A stretch of DNA of 64,000 bases, taken from the NCBI GenBank assembly GCA_016648135.1, contig JADDOH010001995.1, forward strand, positions 62,001-126,000, read 5' to 3'. Source of the DNA: Agrypnia vestita (Eukaryota > Arthropoda > Insecta > Trichoptera > Phryganeidae). The notes beneath the pieces are model-generated. The model searched no databases, was not told where the DNA came from, and saw only the letters and a list, made by a program, of their open reading frames with translations. The stretch's first letter is position 1, and every line of letters starts with the position of its first letter. A program made the position numbers and the translations under genes. Positions 23,050 through 33,290 of the stretch are shown here, piece by piece.

Positions 23050-24760
23050 GGGTGATTTCGCCAGTGTTCCGGCCACCTTCAGTAGTCGGCCACCAATTAC
23101 TTCAACTTGAATAAACTTGACACTCGCAATATAATTCAACATTATTTTTGTATGCTAAGAAGTCGGCCACTATTCCGCGAAAGAAACACAAAACCGCACC
23201 ATCTTACGTTTATTTTAGATATCATTTAAGTAGACCCAAAAAATATGCCGGTGGTTATGAGCTATCAATTTTGATTCTGGTTTTTCGAAAACGTCGTTAA
23301 GAAAATTTTCAAACTTTAAGTAGAAGTTGAATTAATTTGTTTGCGCTGTATAAGTAGCATTTATCGGCAAAAACACGAACTAAATTTACGAGTTAATATG
23401 ATAAAATAGACATTTTCAATATTTTTATGTTGAAACTCGTGCGGCCGGTTACTGGGACAATTTTTTCTACAAAATCAAGTGGTCGGCAGGGGCGGCCGAC
23501 TACTGGCGGCAAATATTGGTTTTATTTTTGTCTCTTACGCTGTTAATAACACAAAATTTACTAAGATTTTATGTGTTATGTTAGTGAAAATATCACTACT
23601 ATCTAATAGCCAGTGGTCGGCCGCTAGTTATCACATTGATAATATGTTTTTTTTAAACTTAGATGTGTGGGCAACTGGTTGACGTGTAAAAATTGATGTA
23701 TCATTAGTCGGCCATGCAGCGTCTTAGGACGGTTTTGGTAGATGAAATTTATATTTTATCATCCTAATGTTAACTAAATATAGAAATTATTAATTTTGTA
23801 TCAATGGCTACTAAAACTAAAATACGTTTTTCATCAGTATACTGACGATAGCCTTCGAAAAGCCTTTTAAGCAGTAAGAGAAGGGAAAAAATACGCGCGG
23901 CTTATCAGAAATTGTTTGGAAAGTGATGTTCCTAGGGCAAAACTGCAGGACCGCATCAAGGATGGGTATTGGAATAAACACGTCAAGTGGAACCAAATCA
24001 CTTTATATTATCTGACGAAAACAAAATTGTTGAATCTTTAATAACCTTGTAATAGCATTAGCGAAATGTCATTTCCCTCTAAAAAACAAGAACTCCGACT
24101 ACTGTGCAGCAAATTGTGAAGACAGAATAAAAACACGTTTCTAAGATGAAAAACCGGGAGAAAGATGGTATTTATTATTCATACGCCGTTACTAAGAATA
24201 CGCAAATTATATAGGAAGTTGGTTTAAGGACTTGAAAACCCATCTAATAGAAAACAACGATGAAGATGTATTAGAAGACCTTAATCGGATTATTAATGGA
24301 GATGAAAGCGGCTTTAACATATAACCAAAATGCCCAATCGAAAAACATAATTATCTTTCTAGTTTCTAGCTGGTGATTATTAGTGTACCTATCGTTTAAA
24401 ATTAATATTAAAAGCTTAAAAAGATTTAAGTATAAATTGAAAAAAAAATCCGGTATAGGGCAAATTTCTAAAGGACGTCTGGCGGCCCTGTGCTAAAATC
24501 TGATGGCCGACTACTGACGCATAGGTGGCCGACAACTGACGCATAGATGGCCGACTACTGGCAAAACAGCCATTTTTCATTAAAATATTATTTTAATTTT
24601 TATGTTTAGGTTAATTTTAAAAAGCAATAAATGTAATAAAAAAAACTCCCTGTTCTTAAATACATACGTGTTTTTCTAAACCACCTTTCAAAAATGAACT
24701 TACAATGATATTCCAAATATGACATTTCTGTAAAATGGCCGACTACTAGCACAATCACCC
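23050..24760 (+). mobile_element. Degenerate pogo-like DNA transposon
   Basis: Ends GGGTGATTTCGCCAGT and ACTAGCACAATCACCC are inverted with TA on both sides (23048-23049 and 24761-24762). The body is dotted with GGCCGACTACTG-type 12-mers in both orientations (about 23080, 23160, 23495, 23615, 23710, 24505, 24530, 24550, 24735), likely transposase-binding or subterminal repeats. A decayed transposase lies between. It sits inside the pLTR of a Penelope copy. Confidence 0.7.
23825..24340 (+). pseudogene. pogo-type transposase remnant
   Basis: From about 23840 the plus strand reads TDDSLRKAF, stop, AVREGKKYARLI and VPRAKLQDRIKDG, the Psq-type helix-turn-helix that opens pogo/Tigger transposases. 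Further on are SFPSKKQEL, a degenerate KTGRK block and IINGDESGFNI (about 24290-24321). That last motif holds the first catalytic Asp of the DDE domain. Many stops and frameshifts; the region after the first Asp is almost gone. Pogo elements use TA target sites, in agreement with the flanks. Confidence 0.7.
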
Positions 24761-24829
24761 TATGCCTACTAAAAAATAAAAAATAAATGAATAACAAAAT
24801 GAAAATAAATATATGGGAGCTGAATAAAT

Positions 24830-25275
24830 AACTACTAATATAAAAACAATTTTAAATGATAACTATTTGTAAAAAGGACCTGGTTATTTATAATATAATA
24901 TATAATGGCGGCCCTAGTAGCGCAGTGGGTATGACACTGGCTTCTCACACCGAGGGTTTCGGGTTCGATTCGCGGTGAGATCACAATTTAATCTGTGTGA
25001 TTTACTCAAGCCTGGGTGTTTTGTGATGTATTACGCTTCTGTAATTGGGCCTCCTGGCCTGTTGAGGCGTAAAAAAACCATGTTTGATTGATTTTTCAAA
25101 ACTTTACATATACTACAAAAAAGCCATTAATATTCAATTTACTATTAACACTTTTTCTTATTTTCAAAATTTCTTTTTTATCCAACTGTAATCCGGTAAA
25201 ATTTATAAACCTTTATTGCTATCAAAAGAATGATCCAACCTAAACATGATTTTCAAATTCGGAATAAATATTGCT
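24830..25275 (-). pseudogene. Penelope-like element endonuclease fragment, twice interrupted
   Basis: The minus strand shows SNIYSEFENH, GSFFDSNKGL and an ILPDYS-like segment, then (after a SINE insertion) NNQVLFTNSYHLKL. This parallels NYFEFANHLL, GHSFDINKGL, ILHTNY and NNQVLFANSYLLNL of the 63439-64000 copy. Stops and frameshifts are present. With the SINE (24906-25078) and the downstream pogo-like element removed, its endonuclease end lies about 80 nt from the hammerhead relic at 23045. Confidence 0.7.
24906..25078 (+). mobile_element. tRNA-derived SINE
   Basis: A-box TAGCGCAGTGG (24918-24928) and B-box GGTTCGATTCG (24962-24972) are at tRNA spacing, which gives an internal pol III promoter. 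A tRNA-unrelated body follows (GATCACAATTTAATC, TTACTCAAGCCTGGGTGTTT) with an A-rich end. Inserted in the Penelope fragment; TAATAT-like sequence on both sides may be a short TSD. A 5'-truncated relative is at 57800-57942. Confidence 0.75.
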
Positions 25276-25279
25276 ACTT

Positions 25280-26380
25280 ACTAACTTACTGTTACTCAAC
25301 GCTAACAACAAAATTAATTTCCAACAAATAAGTGGCGAAAAGAAAGTATATTCTTGTTAATAATATCACCACAAAATCATTTCGCTATTATTAAAGAAGT
25401 TTTTATTTTTAATTTTGACACGCAAACAATTACATTGTATTTTAAATAAAACCTCATTTAAATTTAGTGAATTCCTTGAAACCAATTCGAATGACTTTTT
25501 TAAAACGAATTTTTCTGTCTGTAAATTTGGTTAGCGTATTCCGAAATTTTTTTTTTCGTTAATTTCGTTTGTGATATTGTAAAACTGTGATTACAGTCAC
25601 AGTTTTCATAGAACACGAATCACATTCGCAACGGTTTGACGAGAGGAGCAATTTATCTCTTTGTCATTTCATAGTCATCCCGGCTAATATACAATATTGC
25701 GTCTTCTTGGAAATTGGAAATATTCCTTTCTGAATTTGATTTTCACTTTTTAAGAAAAATATTTATTAATTTCATATTGCAGGAGATATTTGCAATAGCT
25801 TTTCATACCTTCAGCGTTCCATTAAACCCTGGGTGACCTCCCACAGCCGTCTGCTTCAGTATTCTCAGGAAAAATGACTAAATGTTGTGATGATGAATTT
25901 TTTAATGGACGTGGTGACATGAATCATCGTCCGGTCGTACAGAGCGGTCATGATTGTAACATAAACGAAATCATTTGTAATTATAAACATTCTTTTACAG
26001 TGACAAATAATAACGAAACACTCAAAACGAATTTCGCTAGACGGCTAATCGTAAGTCATGCATAATTTAATACTATTAGCTGTCCAGACTTGTATCCAAT
26101 CATTGATAATGTGTGACGCATAGTCAGGAGGCGTTTGACCAGGTATTTTATGACGCCGTACCGGTCTTGATCTGTATTTCTTTCACCGGATATGTCGTCT
26201 TGCTCTTATAATATTAACATTGTTATAATGTGACTGTTGCACTCAAAAATTTTTAATAGGTACGTCGAGATATGTCAATCGTCAATATTCATTGCAACGA
26301 AAATATTGAATGCAATTTAGTATTATTAGATTATTAGATGAGTATTGAAAAGACTGACTTCTATCAATTTTTATTTTTTT
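25280..26380. other. AT-rich intergenic sequence
   Basis: TAATATCACCACAAAATCATTT near 25362-25383 is the inverted family tail of the hammerhead elements. A 63-codon plus-strand ORF at 25874 is not recognisable. Confidence 0.4.
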
Positions 26381-27125
26381 TAATTAAGGATAAATTATAG
26401 AAGTCTCACAGAGACGAAGCTATTTGTATATGAGAAAAGTGGATGAAGTCTCTTATAAGATGGCTCAGGGCTTACAACCTGTATTCTAGTAGATATGTAA
26501 TAATTCGAAAGAATATCATAGGTATATACGTTAAAAGGAATATTGCTAAAAAAATCCACTTTGAAAAATAAAATATAGAGGTATTATTACCAGTTGCGAA
26601 ATCTATGTATACTAACTTGTTAATGAGAAAAAAAATAACAACAAATGTCTCTAGCACAGGCCAGTGCAATATATGAAATGTTCTTGATTCGAATTGTACA
26701 AGTATATATATATATATATATACATTTTATATTTATATACTCAATTAATTAATTAATTAATTTTATAGTTATATAGTATTTTGTTGTATATCTTTATTAT
26801 TTTTTGTTCTAACTATATTGTTCAGCTGCTCATCTCGGCACAGGTTCTCCCTAGTGAGATGAGCGGCTCCATCTCCTGTCATGTAACAAGATGAAGATAA
26901 ATAAATAAATAAAAATAAAAAAATATAGAATTTTTAAAAATTTGATAATGTGTGGATGTTCTTTCGATGGAATTGGTGGACTTTGCATCGTGTTGAGTGA
27001 TCACTTAAGTCGGCTCATACAGGTTGTAAGCCCTGAGCCATCGTATACCAGACTTACATCAACTTTTCTCATTTATGTATACATAGCTTCGACCCTGTGA
27101 GACTTCTATGATTTATCCTTAATTA
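26381..27125. mobile_element. Fold-back MITE with about 100-bp TIRs
   Basis: TAATTAAGGATAAATTATAG with GAAGTCTCACAGAGACGAAG at the left is mirrored at the right end. Inner arms share GGCTCAGGGCTTACAACCTG (26463-26482) and its complement (27024-27043). The spacer holds (TA)n and (AATT)n runs. A 194-bp relative is at 61690-61883, and a fragment near 6310. Confidence 0.75.
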
Positions 27126-27299
27126 AAAATTAAATGCTGGATTAGTTATTAAGATTATTTATAATTATAGATATAATGGATGAGTTTAATCTTCTTTAGC
27201 ACTATCTTATTAAACAATATATTGTAAATTACTGAAATATTTGAAAAATTAAATTTTTTTTTTTTTTTGCCATCGCATGCTTACTAACGTAAATAATAA

Positions 27300-27495
27300 G
27301 TGTGACCGTGTCGATGACACCAAATATAAGAAATGCGAGATGAACCAGATGTTGGAGTGTGATTCTGTTAGAGGTCGACAATCGACGAGATTGCGCGAGA
27401 CGGTGTATGAATGAGGATGAGGTGAGTGTTGTGTGTCAGGACAGAGGAGTGTGACGCTCTATCCTCACTACCCCGAGGGAAATTAGCGTGATGAT
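27300..27495 (+). pseudogene. LINE 3' tail relic
   Basis: GACCGTGTCGATGAC, CGACGAGATTGCGCGAG, GTGTGTCAGGACAGAGGAGT and CCCCGAGGGAAATTAGCG resemble the VCQDRR...WRSIL...GE tail region of the LINEs at 3591-3925, ending in a (GAT)n run. Only nucleotide-level remnants remain. Confidence 0.45.
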
Positions 27496-27499
27496 GATG

Positions 27500-28380
27500 A
27501 CAAGATAGTTAGTTTTGATATACAGGTATATTTATAAGTGTGTGTGCGATGGTTTATTTAAAAATATATCAATACATATATTATATTATGTATGTAAAAG
27601 GCAAGTACTGCAATTTACGTATATGTATTGATTATTTAAATTATTTTTTTACAACAAAATTGTTGTACGTATATTAAAATACCATTGTTTTTATACTACC
27701 AAATTGTAGTTATAAAAATAATGATATCATATTTCCATTTAATAATTTATTTTCTTGAACGTATGTATGTTTCAGTTATAGGCAATATTATATATTATTA
27801 TTAGTTTATACTAATTTTTCCGCTGTCTTGCGTACAAATGGGTACGTACTTATCTATCTATAAATATATTGGAAATTTAGTCTACTTTTAGTTGAATTAC
27901 TGATTTCGTATAATTCTTTACTCTTTTGCATTAAAAATAATATTAATGTAAATAATAAAGTTCGCAACATTTTTCGTCAACCAAATTGTCAAGTTATCGA
28001 CTGTAAATCAAATCTAAAAATATAAGTAAGTTAAATTTTTATAAATATTTTAATTTGTATTAATATTATACAACCGCTGATGCTATATTAAAAAGTGAAA
28101 AAGTGTAGAGAGTTATGGAAAGAATTTTAATCGTGCGTAAAGTTAGGTGATATAGCCCGAGAAATTATTTAATTCCCGCGATATATATCCTTTTGAAAAA
28201 ACGTGGAATGCGCAGTGCGCGGCGCGGTGGACTACTGGCTCGGTACCGGAGCGTGAAAAGGTGTCCCGGGGAGCAGAAGGCCGGCGTGAATGGAGCGCGG
28301 GGCAGGTAGAGGAGGAATTCCTCCGCGAGACAATGCACCCCACAAAAACTTGCCCAACACTCAAAACTGCGCGCCGCCCG
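27500..28380. other. Upstream flank of the kekkon gene
   Basis: AT-rich until about 28140, then steadily GC- and CpG-richer towards the promoter. No gene recognised. Confidence 0.4.
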
Positions 28381-28470
28381 ATCGCATTCAAAAATAGGAG
28401 GGCGACCCGCGGGGCGGGCGGGAGGGGGGGCGGGCTGCGCGGCCGCCGCGCTGCGCCGCCGTCAGTCGAT
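28380..28470 (+). promoter_or_regulatory. CpG-rich core promoter of the kekkon gene (putative)
   Basis: A dense run of GC-box-like GGGCGGG sequences (28411-28437) precedes TCAGTC at 28462-28467, which fits the arthropod initiator TCAGT and would place the start at A28464. No TATA box lies at the right distance. An unambiguous downstream promoter element is not seen. Inference from motif and position only. Confidence 0.4.
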
Positions 28471-28898
28471 TGAAGCGCTCGCCCAGGGTGGGCGTCCCGT
28501 GCTCTCTCTGCCGCTCGCGGACATCGCTCCCCACCACTACCCGCGCGCGCTCCGACTTACGTCACACCGACACTTTCCAAAGTTTACACTCCGCGATGTG
28601 TCCGGTGATTAACGGCCGATAGTGATCCGAGTCGACCCGGAAGGACTATACTTTAAATTAGCGCGGAAAGGTAGGCGCGAAGTGCCGACGCGGATGTCCC
28701 CGAACTCGGTTTAAAATATGTGACAGGAGTAGTGATACCGTTGTGAAGTGGCTCGGTGAGGACCCGTCCGATGATAAGCCCCGAGGCTCGAGGGTTCGAT
28801 CCTTGTTCAGTGCCGTCTTTGAACTCGAACAAAGCGACTTTCGGCGCTCGCCTCGCCGCTCGCGCCATGCGCAGCTAGGCGGGGACCCCCGGTTCGCG
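28465..28898 (+). promoter_or_regulatory. Kekkon 5' leader with upstream ORFs
   Basis: Upstream ATGs each open a short frame: 28596-28622 (8 codons), 28694-28714 (6 codons), 28718-28723 (ATG TGA) and 28771-28878 (35 codons, ending 20 nt before the main ATG). Such leaders usually lower translation of the main frame. A possible 140-nt intron (GT at 28671, AG at 28809-28810) would remove or break three of them; it is unproven. Confidence 0.5.
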
Positions 28899-30950
28899 AT
28901 GCGCGCAGTGCTGGCGCTGGTGCTGCTGGCCGGCGCGCTGGGCGCCGCGCGGGGCCTGGGCCGCGCGCTGGCCGGCTCGTGCCCGGCCGTGTGCGCCTGC
29001 AAGTGGAAGGGCGGCAAGCAGACCGTGGAGTGCACGGAGCGCGCCCTCATCACCGTGCCGGAGCTCGTGGACCCGGAGACGCAGGTGCTCGACATGTCCG
29101 GCAACAACCTGCAGATCCTGCCGCGCGAGTCCTTCGTGCGCGCCGGCCTCCTGAACCTCCAGAAGGTCTACCTGAGGAACTGCAAGCTGGGCCAGATCGA
29201 CGATCAGGCCTTCAAGGGCCTCACCAACCTGGTCGAGCTCGATCTCTCCAATAACCTGCTCACCGGAATACCCTCCGCGACCTTCAGAGACGTTCCGTTT
29301 TTGAGAGATTTGACGTTAGCTTATAACCCCATTCAGAAAATAGACGGTCACGCTTTGCAGACGGTTCCCAGTTTAGTCAAACTCGATCTGTCGCATTGCG
29401 AACTTCAGTCCATAGCGCCGAAGGCTTTCGAGGCGCTGGAACTGCTGGAGCTGCTCAAACTGAACGACAACAGATTGACGGAGTTGCGCCCGCGGACCGT
29501 GGAAACCCTGAGTAAGCTCCACGGGATAGAGCTGCACGGCAACCCGTGGGCGTGCGACTGCCGCTTGCGCGCCGCCAAGGTGTGGTTGACCGAAAACAAC
29601 ATCCCTTACCCCGTGGCCCCGGTGTGCGCCTCGGGCCCGCCGAGGGCGGTGGACAAGACCTTCGCGGAGCTGAACGTGGACGACTTCGCCTGCAAGCCGG
29701 AGATCCTCCCCGTCAGCAGGTACGTGGAGGCGACCACGGGAGAGAACGCGACCGTGACGTGCCGCGCCAGCGGCGTGCCCGCCGCCAGCATCAACTGGTA
29801 TTGGAACGGAAGGCTGTTAGTAAACAATTCCGCCTTCAGTTCGTACCAAAAGTTGTTCGTGTACGAAGAGGGCAAATTTGAGAAAAAATCTCTTCTCGTT
29901 TTGACTAATGCGCAGGAGACCGATTCTGGAGAATTTTATTGCGTCGCGGAAAACAAAGCGGGCAACGCGGAAGCGAATTTCACTTTACACGTTTCCATGA
30001 GAACGGCGGGAATGGCTACCCTAGGCAGCGGCCAGATCGTGGGCTTGAGCGCCGCCCTGATAGTGCTCATCCTGCTCATATTCCTCATCATACTGGTGTT
30101 GCTCGTGAGACTCAGGCGCGTACCGTTTTCCGAAAGCAAAACACCCGGAAGACTGGAGGTAGTCACGACGGTCAACGGAACGGCGCCGGTGGCTACCGTA
30201 AAAGCGGCTTCACCTTCTCCCACGAGCGGGGATCCGCCTCCTTTCGTAGACCGCAGAGCGCCGAATGACCTAAAATTTTGTAATCCCGTTCAGAAACCCC
30301 CCCGCCTGACGGACATGCCCTACGCGACGAACCATTACGACGGCCACGGGAGCATCGTGACGGCGACTCACGGCTTTGTATCTCCGACGACATCGGCCGG
30401 AAATAATCCCGATTTGATAAACGATACAAAAGTCCTGGGAAGCGGCGAATTGGTCGCGCCTTCCGGAACGGCGTGCGACCCCACCAACTCCGTCATACGA
30501 CCCGGGAGCGGAGAGTACAGCCGGGAGACCTGCGACTCCCTGTACCCCTCCGGACTGTGGGAGCAGACCGCGATACGAGATGCCTCGTCCGAAATGTTTC
30601 TGAGCAGAACGGGAGGCGCGGTAAATCAGGCCTACCACTACGACGACAAGACTCCTATAATCGGAAACGGAAGCGTAGACGGGTCCCAGGAAGAGCTCGG
30701 CTACGCCAGCCGGACCTTCCCCCGCGCGCACGCCGCGCACAACGGGTACCCTCCGGATTACGGCCTGCCCATGGTTTCTGGAGTGGACCCCAGAGTTCCC
30801 GGGGTGCCCATGCCCGCCAAAACCTTGCGGGTGTGGCAGAGGGGCGGCGTCCCCGTATTGCCTCCTGTCACGGCCCTCAAAAGAGCCCTGGCCAACAGTA
30901 GAAATTCGCCGGATGAAGGCTATCAAGAGGGTTGCGGAACGGATGTTTAA
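28899..30950 (+). CDS. Kekkon-family LRR-Ig transmembrane receptor
   Basis: A 683-residue type I membrane protein encoded in one exon. The start is ATG 28899 (G at -3): the frame is open further upstream but only from a GTG at 28743. Order: signal peptide (about 1-26), LRRNT with CPAVCACKWKGGKQTVEC (28-45), six leucine-rich repeats (about 56-213), LRRCT NPWACDC...DDFAC (215-265), one Ig domain with Cys288, Trp300 and DSGEFYC Cys348, a TM helix (about 379-403) and a 280-residue cytoplasmic tail. The tail ends GCGTDV, a class I PDZ-ligand type end. NAT and NFT are possible N-glycosylation sites. The NLQKVYL, NLVELDLS and VDDFAC signatures are those of insect Kekkon proteins, cell-surface modulators of EGFR or BMP signalling. 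I cannot assign which paralogue. Databases may call it LRR-containing protein 24-like. Confidence 0.93.
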   Translation: MRAVLALVLLAGALGAARGLGRALAGSCPAVCACKWKGGKQTVECTERALITVPELVDPETQVLDMSGNNLQILPRESFVRAGLLNLQKVYLRNCKLGQIDDQAFKGLTNLVELDLSNNLLTGIPSATFRDVPFLRDLTLAYNPIQKIDGHALQTVPSLVKLDLSHCELQSIAPKAFEALELLELLKLNDNRLTELRPRTVETLSKLHGIELHGNPWACDCRLRAAKVWLTENNIPYPVAPVCASGPPRAVDKTFAELNVDDFACKPEILPVSRYVEATTGENATVTCRASGVPAASINWYWNGRLLVNNSAFSSYQKLFVYEEGKFEKKSLLVLTNAQETDSGEFYCVAENKAGNAEANFTLHVSMRTAGMATLGSGQIVGLSAALIVLILLIFLIILVLLVRLRRVPFSESKTPGRLEVVTTVNGTAPVATVKAASPSPTSGDPPPFVDRRAPNDLKFCNPVQKPPRLTDMPYATNHYDGHGSIVTATHGFVSPTTSAGNNPDLINDTKVLGSGELVAPSGTACDPTNSVIRPGSGEYSRETCDSLYPSGLWEQTAIRDASSEMFLSRTGGAVNQAYHYDDKTPIIGNGSVDGSQEELGYASRTFPRAHAAHNGYPPDYGLPMVSGVDPRVPGVPMPAKTLRVWQRGGVPVLPPVTALKRALANSRNSPDEGYQEGCGTDV

Positions 30951-31770
30951 ATCAGTATTGAAAGCGCGTCGTCAAAGACCAAAGAAGACCTCTAATTTGG
31001 ATTCTGAGATCGAGCGGCTCGCTCTTAGCCCGTCTCCGAGGCAGCGAGCGGTACAATAGGCATCTTCGGGTGTCCATCTATCGTGGGACATGGCGTGTCT
31101 GGCTTCAACGGCCAGGGCGGAAGTGAATTTTATAATGTGGTTATCAGTCCTGCGCGTGTACCATCGCGGTGAGATGTTTATATTTTCTCATTTAATTTCA
31201 ACCCGTTGCTGTATAGTGTTTTCGTGATATAAGTGATTTAAAGGGGTGATAAAAGACTCGGTCGCAGTTAGAAGCCGGCTCCGTAATGGACCCGGGTGAT
31301 GTGGATGGACTCCTAATATACAATAATATTGGTGTGATACCTTGATGGCCGAAGGACTGAAGCTCTTCGGCCAATCTCCTGTACGTAATGATCTTTAATT
31401 AGACAACCGTAGTTAGTTACCTTAATGAATAGTGTAAATATGTATCAGAAGGCAGTAATGGATAATATTAGGGTACAGACGTAAGCCTTCGGGGCCCTTA
31501 CGCAAACGACTGATAGTAAATTTCGTATATGAATGCTTGGAGATGTAAATAAATATCGATTATTAATTTATTTACGTTAAAAAACAATTTAAATGATATG
31601 GTCGCCAAATAATAATATTATTTATATAAACTATATATATAAAGTACCATAATACAATATAATGATCCGATGTTCTCATGTCGCTCTGTATATATTTATT
31701 CGTTAAAAATTTGAATGTTTGTAAGAGGATGGAGAAAATATCAAAATAAATGTTTTATTATGAACCAAAA
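30951..31770 (+). promoter_or_regulatory. Kekkon 3' UTR with Pumilio-type motifs
   Basis: After the TAA at 30948-30950 the sequence turns AT-rich. UGUANAUA motifs occur at 31433-31440 (TGTAAATA), 31544-31551 (TGTAAATA) and 31687-31694 (TGTATATA). AATAAA hexamers are at 31548-31553 and 31745-31750. The latter is followed by a T/G-rich stretch and is the likelier poly(A) signal, giving a 3' end near 31770. Confidence 0.5.
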
Positions 31771-32154
31771 TAATTCTTCTTCTTTTTATTTCCTCTGCAA
31801 ACTTAACAAAGTATCTACCTGTAATAAGTAGTAGTCCACAAGATGGAGGTACACTACACAATGCAGTGCACTTTTTTAATCAATTCATAAATATAAATGT
31901 GGCTCCGTAATATTAACATTTTTCACATAACATCCTCAAAATAAATTTTCAATCGTATTCTGGTCTTCCAACTAAACCGATATAAAAATACCTATAAGTG
32001 TTAGAAGATCTACATACAATTTTAATGTACGGCTGAAATACAATATTGTACCTACCTACTTGCAGCAGGAAGTTCGCGTAAGGTAAGCCCCTTTATTATA
32101 TTAAAGAACACATGCTTATTGCAAAGTTGCAATTTTTTCAGAACAAAGTTCTGT
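31771..32154. other. AT-rich intergenic sequence
   Basis: Nothing recognised beyond short TACCTACCTACTT-type motifs. Confidence 0.4.
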
Positions 32155-32340
32155 GAAATTTAAAACCAAATGAATGAATCAATTAGAATGACATACAGAA
32201 AAATCAAATCCACGTTGCTACCGGGATTCGAACCACAAACCACTCCTGTCTGGAGTCGGATAGCAGCCAAATATTTTTCGTGGATTTGATTTTTCTGTTT
32301 GTCTTTCTAACTGATTAATTAATTTGGTTTTAAGCTAATT
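32155..32340 (-). mobile_element. tRNA-like sequence inside a long palindrome
   Basis: The inner inverted arms are exact: CAGAAAAATCAAATCCACG (32196-32214) and its complement (32279-32297). They extend imperfectly to about 60 bp (AACCAAAT near 32165 and 32330). On the minus strand the loop holds a tRNA-like body: GCTGCTA...TAGCAAC acceptor-like ends, CTCC-AGACA-GGAG hairpin and B-box GGTTCGAATCC (32234-32224). It lacks a D arm, so it is a tRNA-derived or SINE remnant rather than a functional tRNA. Confidence 0.5.
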
Positions 32341-32370
32341 TAAATAAGATTTATTAAACAATAATAAATA

Positions 32371-32545
32371 ATAATCATCTTCTAGTTTGTGTCTTCTGGG
32401 GTACGTGTCTTTACGACTTTTCCGGCCGATGTTTCGGATCCCGTTGCAGGGTTCATCATCAGGGCTGATGTGACACACACGTCAACGCGGCATAATACCC
32501 CAGAAGATACAAACCAGAAGATTCTGAGTAGCCGTGAAAACATTC
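32371..32545. mobile_element. Hammerhead element, relative of 1075-1341
   Basis: Shares TTTCGGATCCCGTTGCAGGG, TCATCATCAGG, ATACCCCAGAAGAT and GAAGATTCTGA.TAGCCGTGAAAAC with the 1075-1341 element, with inverted outer ends. The minus-strand core is CTGATGA (32462-32456), U, stem II GAACCC/GGGAUC, C, GAAA (32435-32432). The sequence after GAAAC (ATCGGCCGG) does not give the U-H cleavage site, so it is probably dead. Confidence 0.6.
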
Positions 32546-32829
32546 TTAATAATAAACATACTTTGGACCAATATTTTGCTTTCAGTAGAAGATCTAGATG
32601 TTTTTCATTTCAGTAATCTTCAAAAGCCATTTTAACTTTGATCTTCGGACGACCTTAAATTTCTTATAAATTTAATTTCATAAATACAATGTGTAATGAC
32701 TTATTCCTCAGGTGAATTATTTCTACTGATGAATTTTATTTATTTTTGGTAATCATAAATTAAACATAATAATATAGGTATTTACCTACATATTTTATGA
32801 TTATCTTTTAACTTGGTTCAATGCACAGA

Positions 32830-33290
32830 GGGTTTGGGGTAGTCGTCTTCAGTCACTTTTGAATAGAAAATATTCTTTACTTTTTACACTTGGAGTGAAA
32901 TTTCAACAGTTAAGGAGATAAGCGACATCAATGTTTGCAGTTTTTTTTCAATATTCTTATTTTCTGTATATCTTTGGACTATCACTGCAGTAACCAGTAT
33001 ATATAGAATATTTAAAATTCATTCATATAAATAGAAGTAAAATAAAATGACAAAAAATACAATTTTTTTATACATCGTCTAAAATTTTAATCACTTTATT
33101 TGACTCAATTTATATGTATTACTTTCATGAAAATCTAACGTTTTGCAAAAGATAAATCAGAAATATTGAAAAAAAATGCAAACTGTGATGACGTTTATCT
33201 TATCTGTTGACATTTCGCCCAAAATGTGAATAACATTTTCTATTCAAAAATGAATGAAGAAGGCTGCCCGAAGTTTTTACTACTAGCTAC
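32830..33290. mobile_element. Palindromic MITE (family P1)
   Basis: Inverted arms carry CAACAGTTAAGGAGATAAGC (about 32909) and GATAAATCAGAAATATTGAA (about 33151), with GGGTAGTCGTCTTC/GAAGGCTGCCC outer ends. Same family as 838-1512, without the insertion; GTATTACTTTCATGAAAATC at about 33114 is the empty-site equivalent of that insertion target. Confidence 0.6.

Noticed and set aside
24906..25000. Functional tRNA gene
   Set aside because: A- and B-boxes are present but there is no cloverleaf or acceptor pairing, and a SINE body follows.
28743..28898. N-terminal extension of the kekkon ORF by 52 codons
   Set aside because: The frame opens with GTG, not ATG, and the extension is basic and unlike a signal peptide. 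The ATG at 28899 gives a clean secretion signal.
28143..30926. Long antisense and alternate-frame ORFs over the kekkon gene (for example 218 codons on the minus strand at 30270-30926)
   Set aside because: They mirror the GC-rich coding sequence, have Arg/Pro/Gly-biased composition and contain no recognisable domain.
32200..32290. Functional tRNA gene on the minus strand
   Set aside because: It lacks a D arm, has a weak T stem and is embedded in an inverted repeat.
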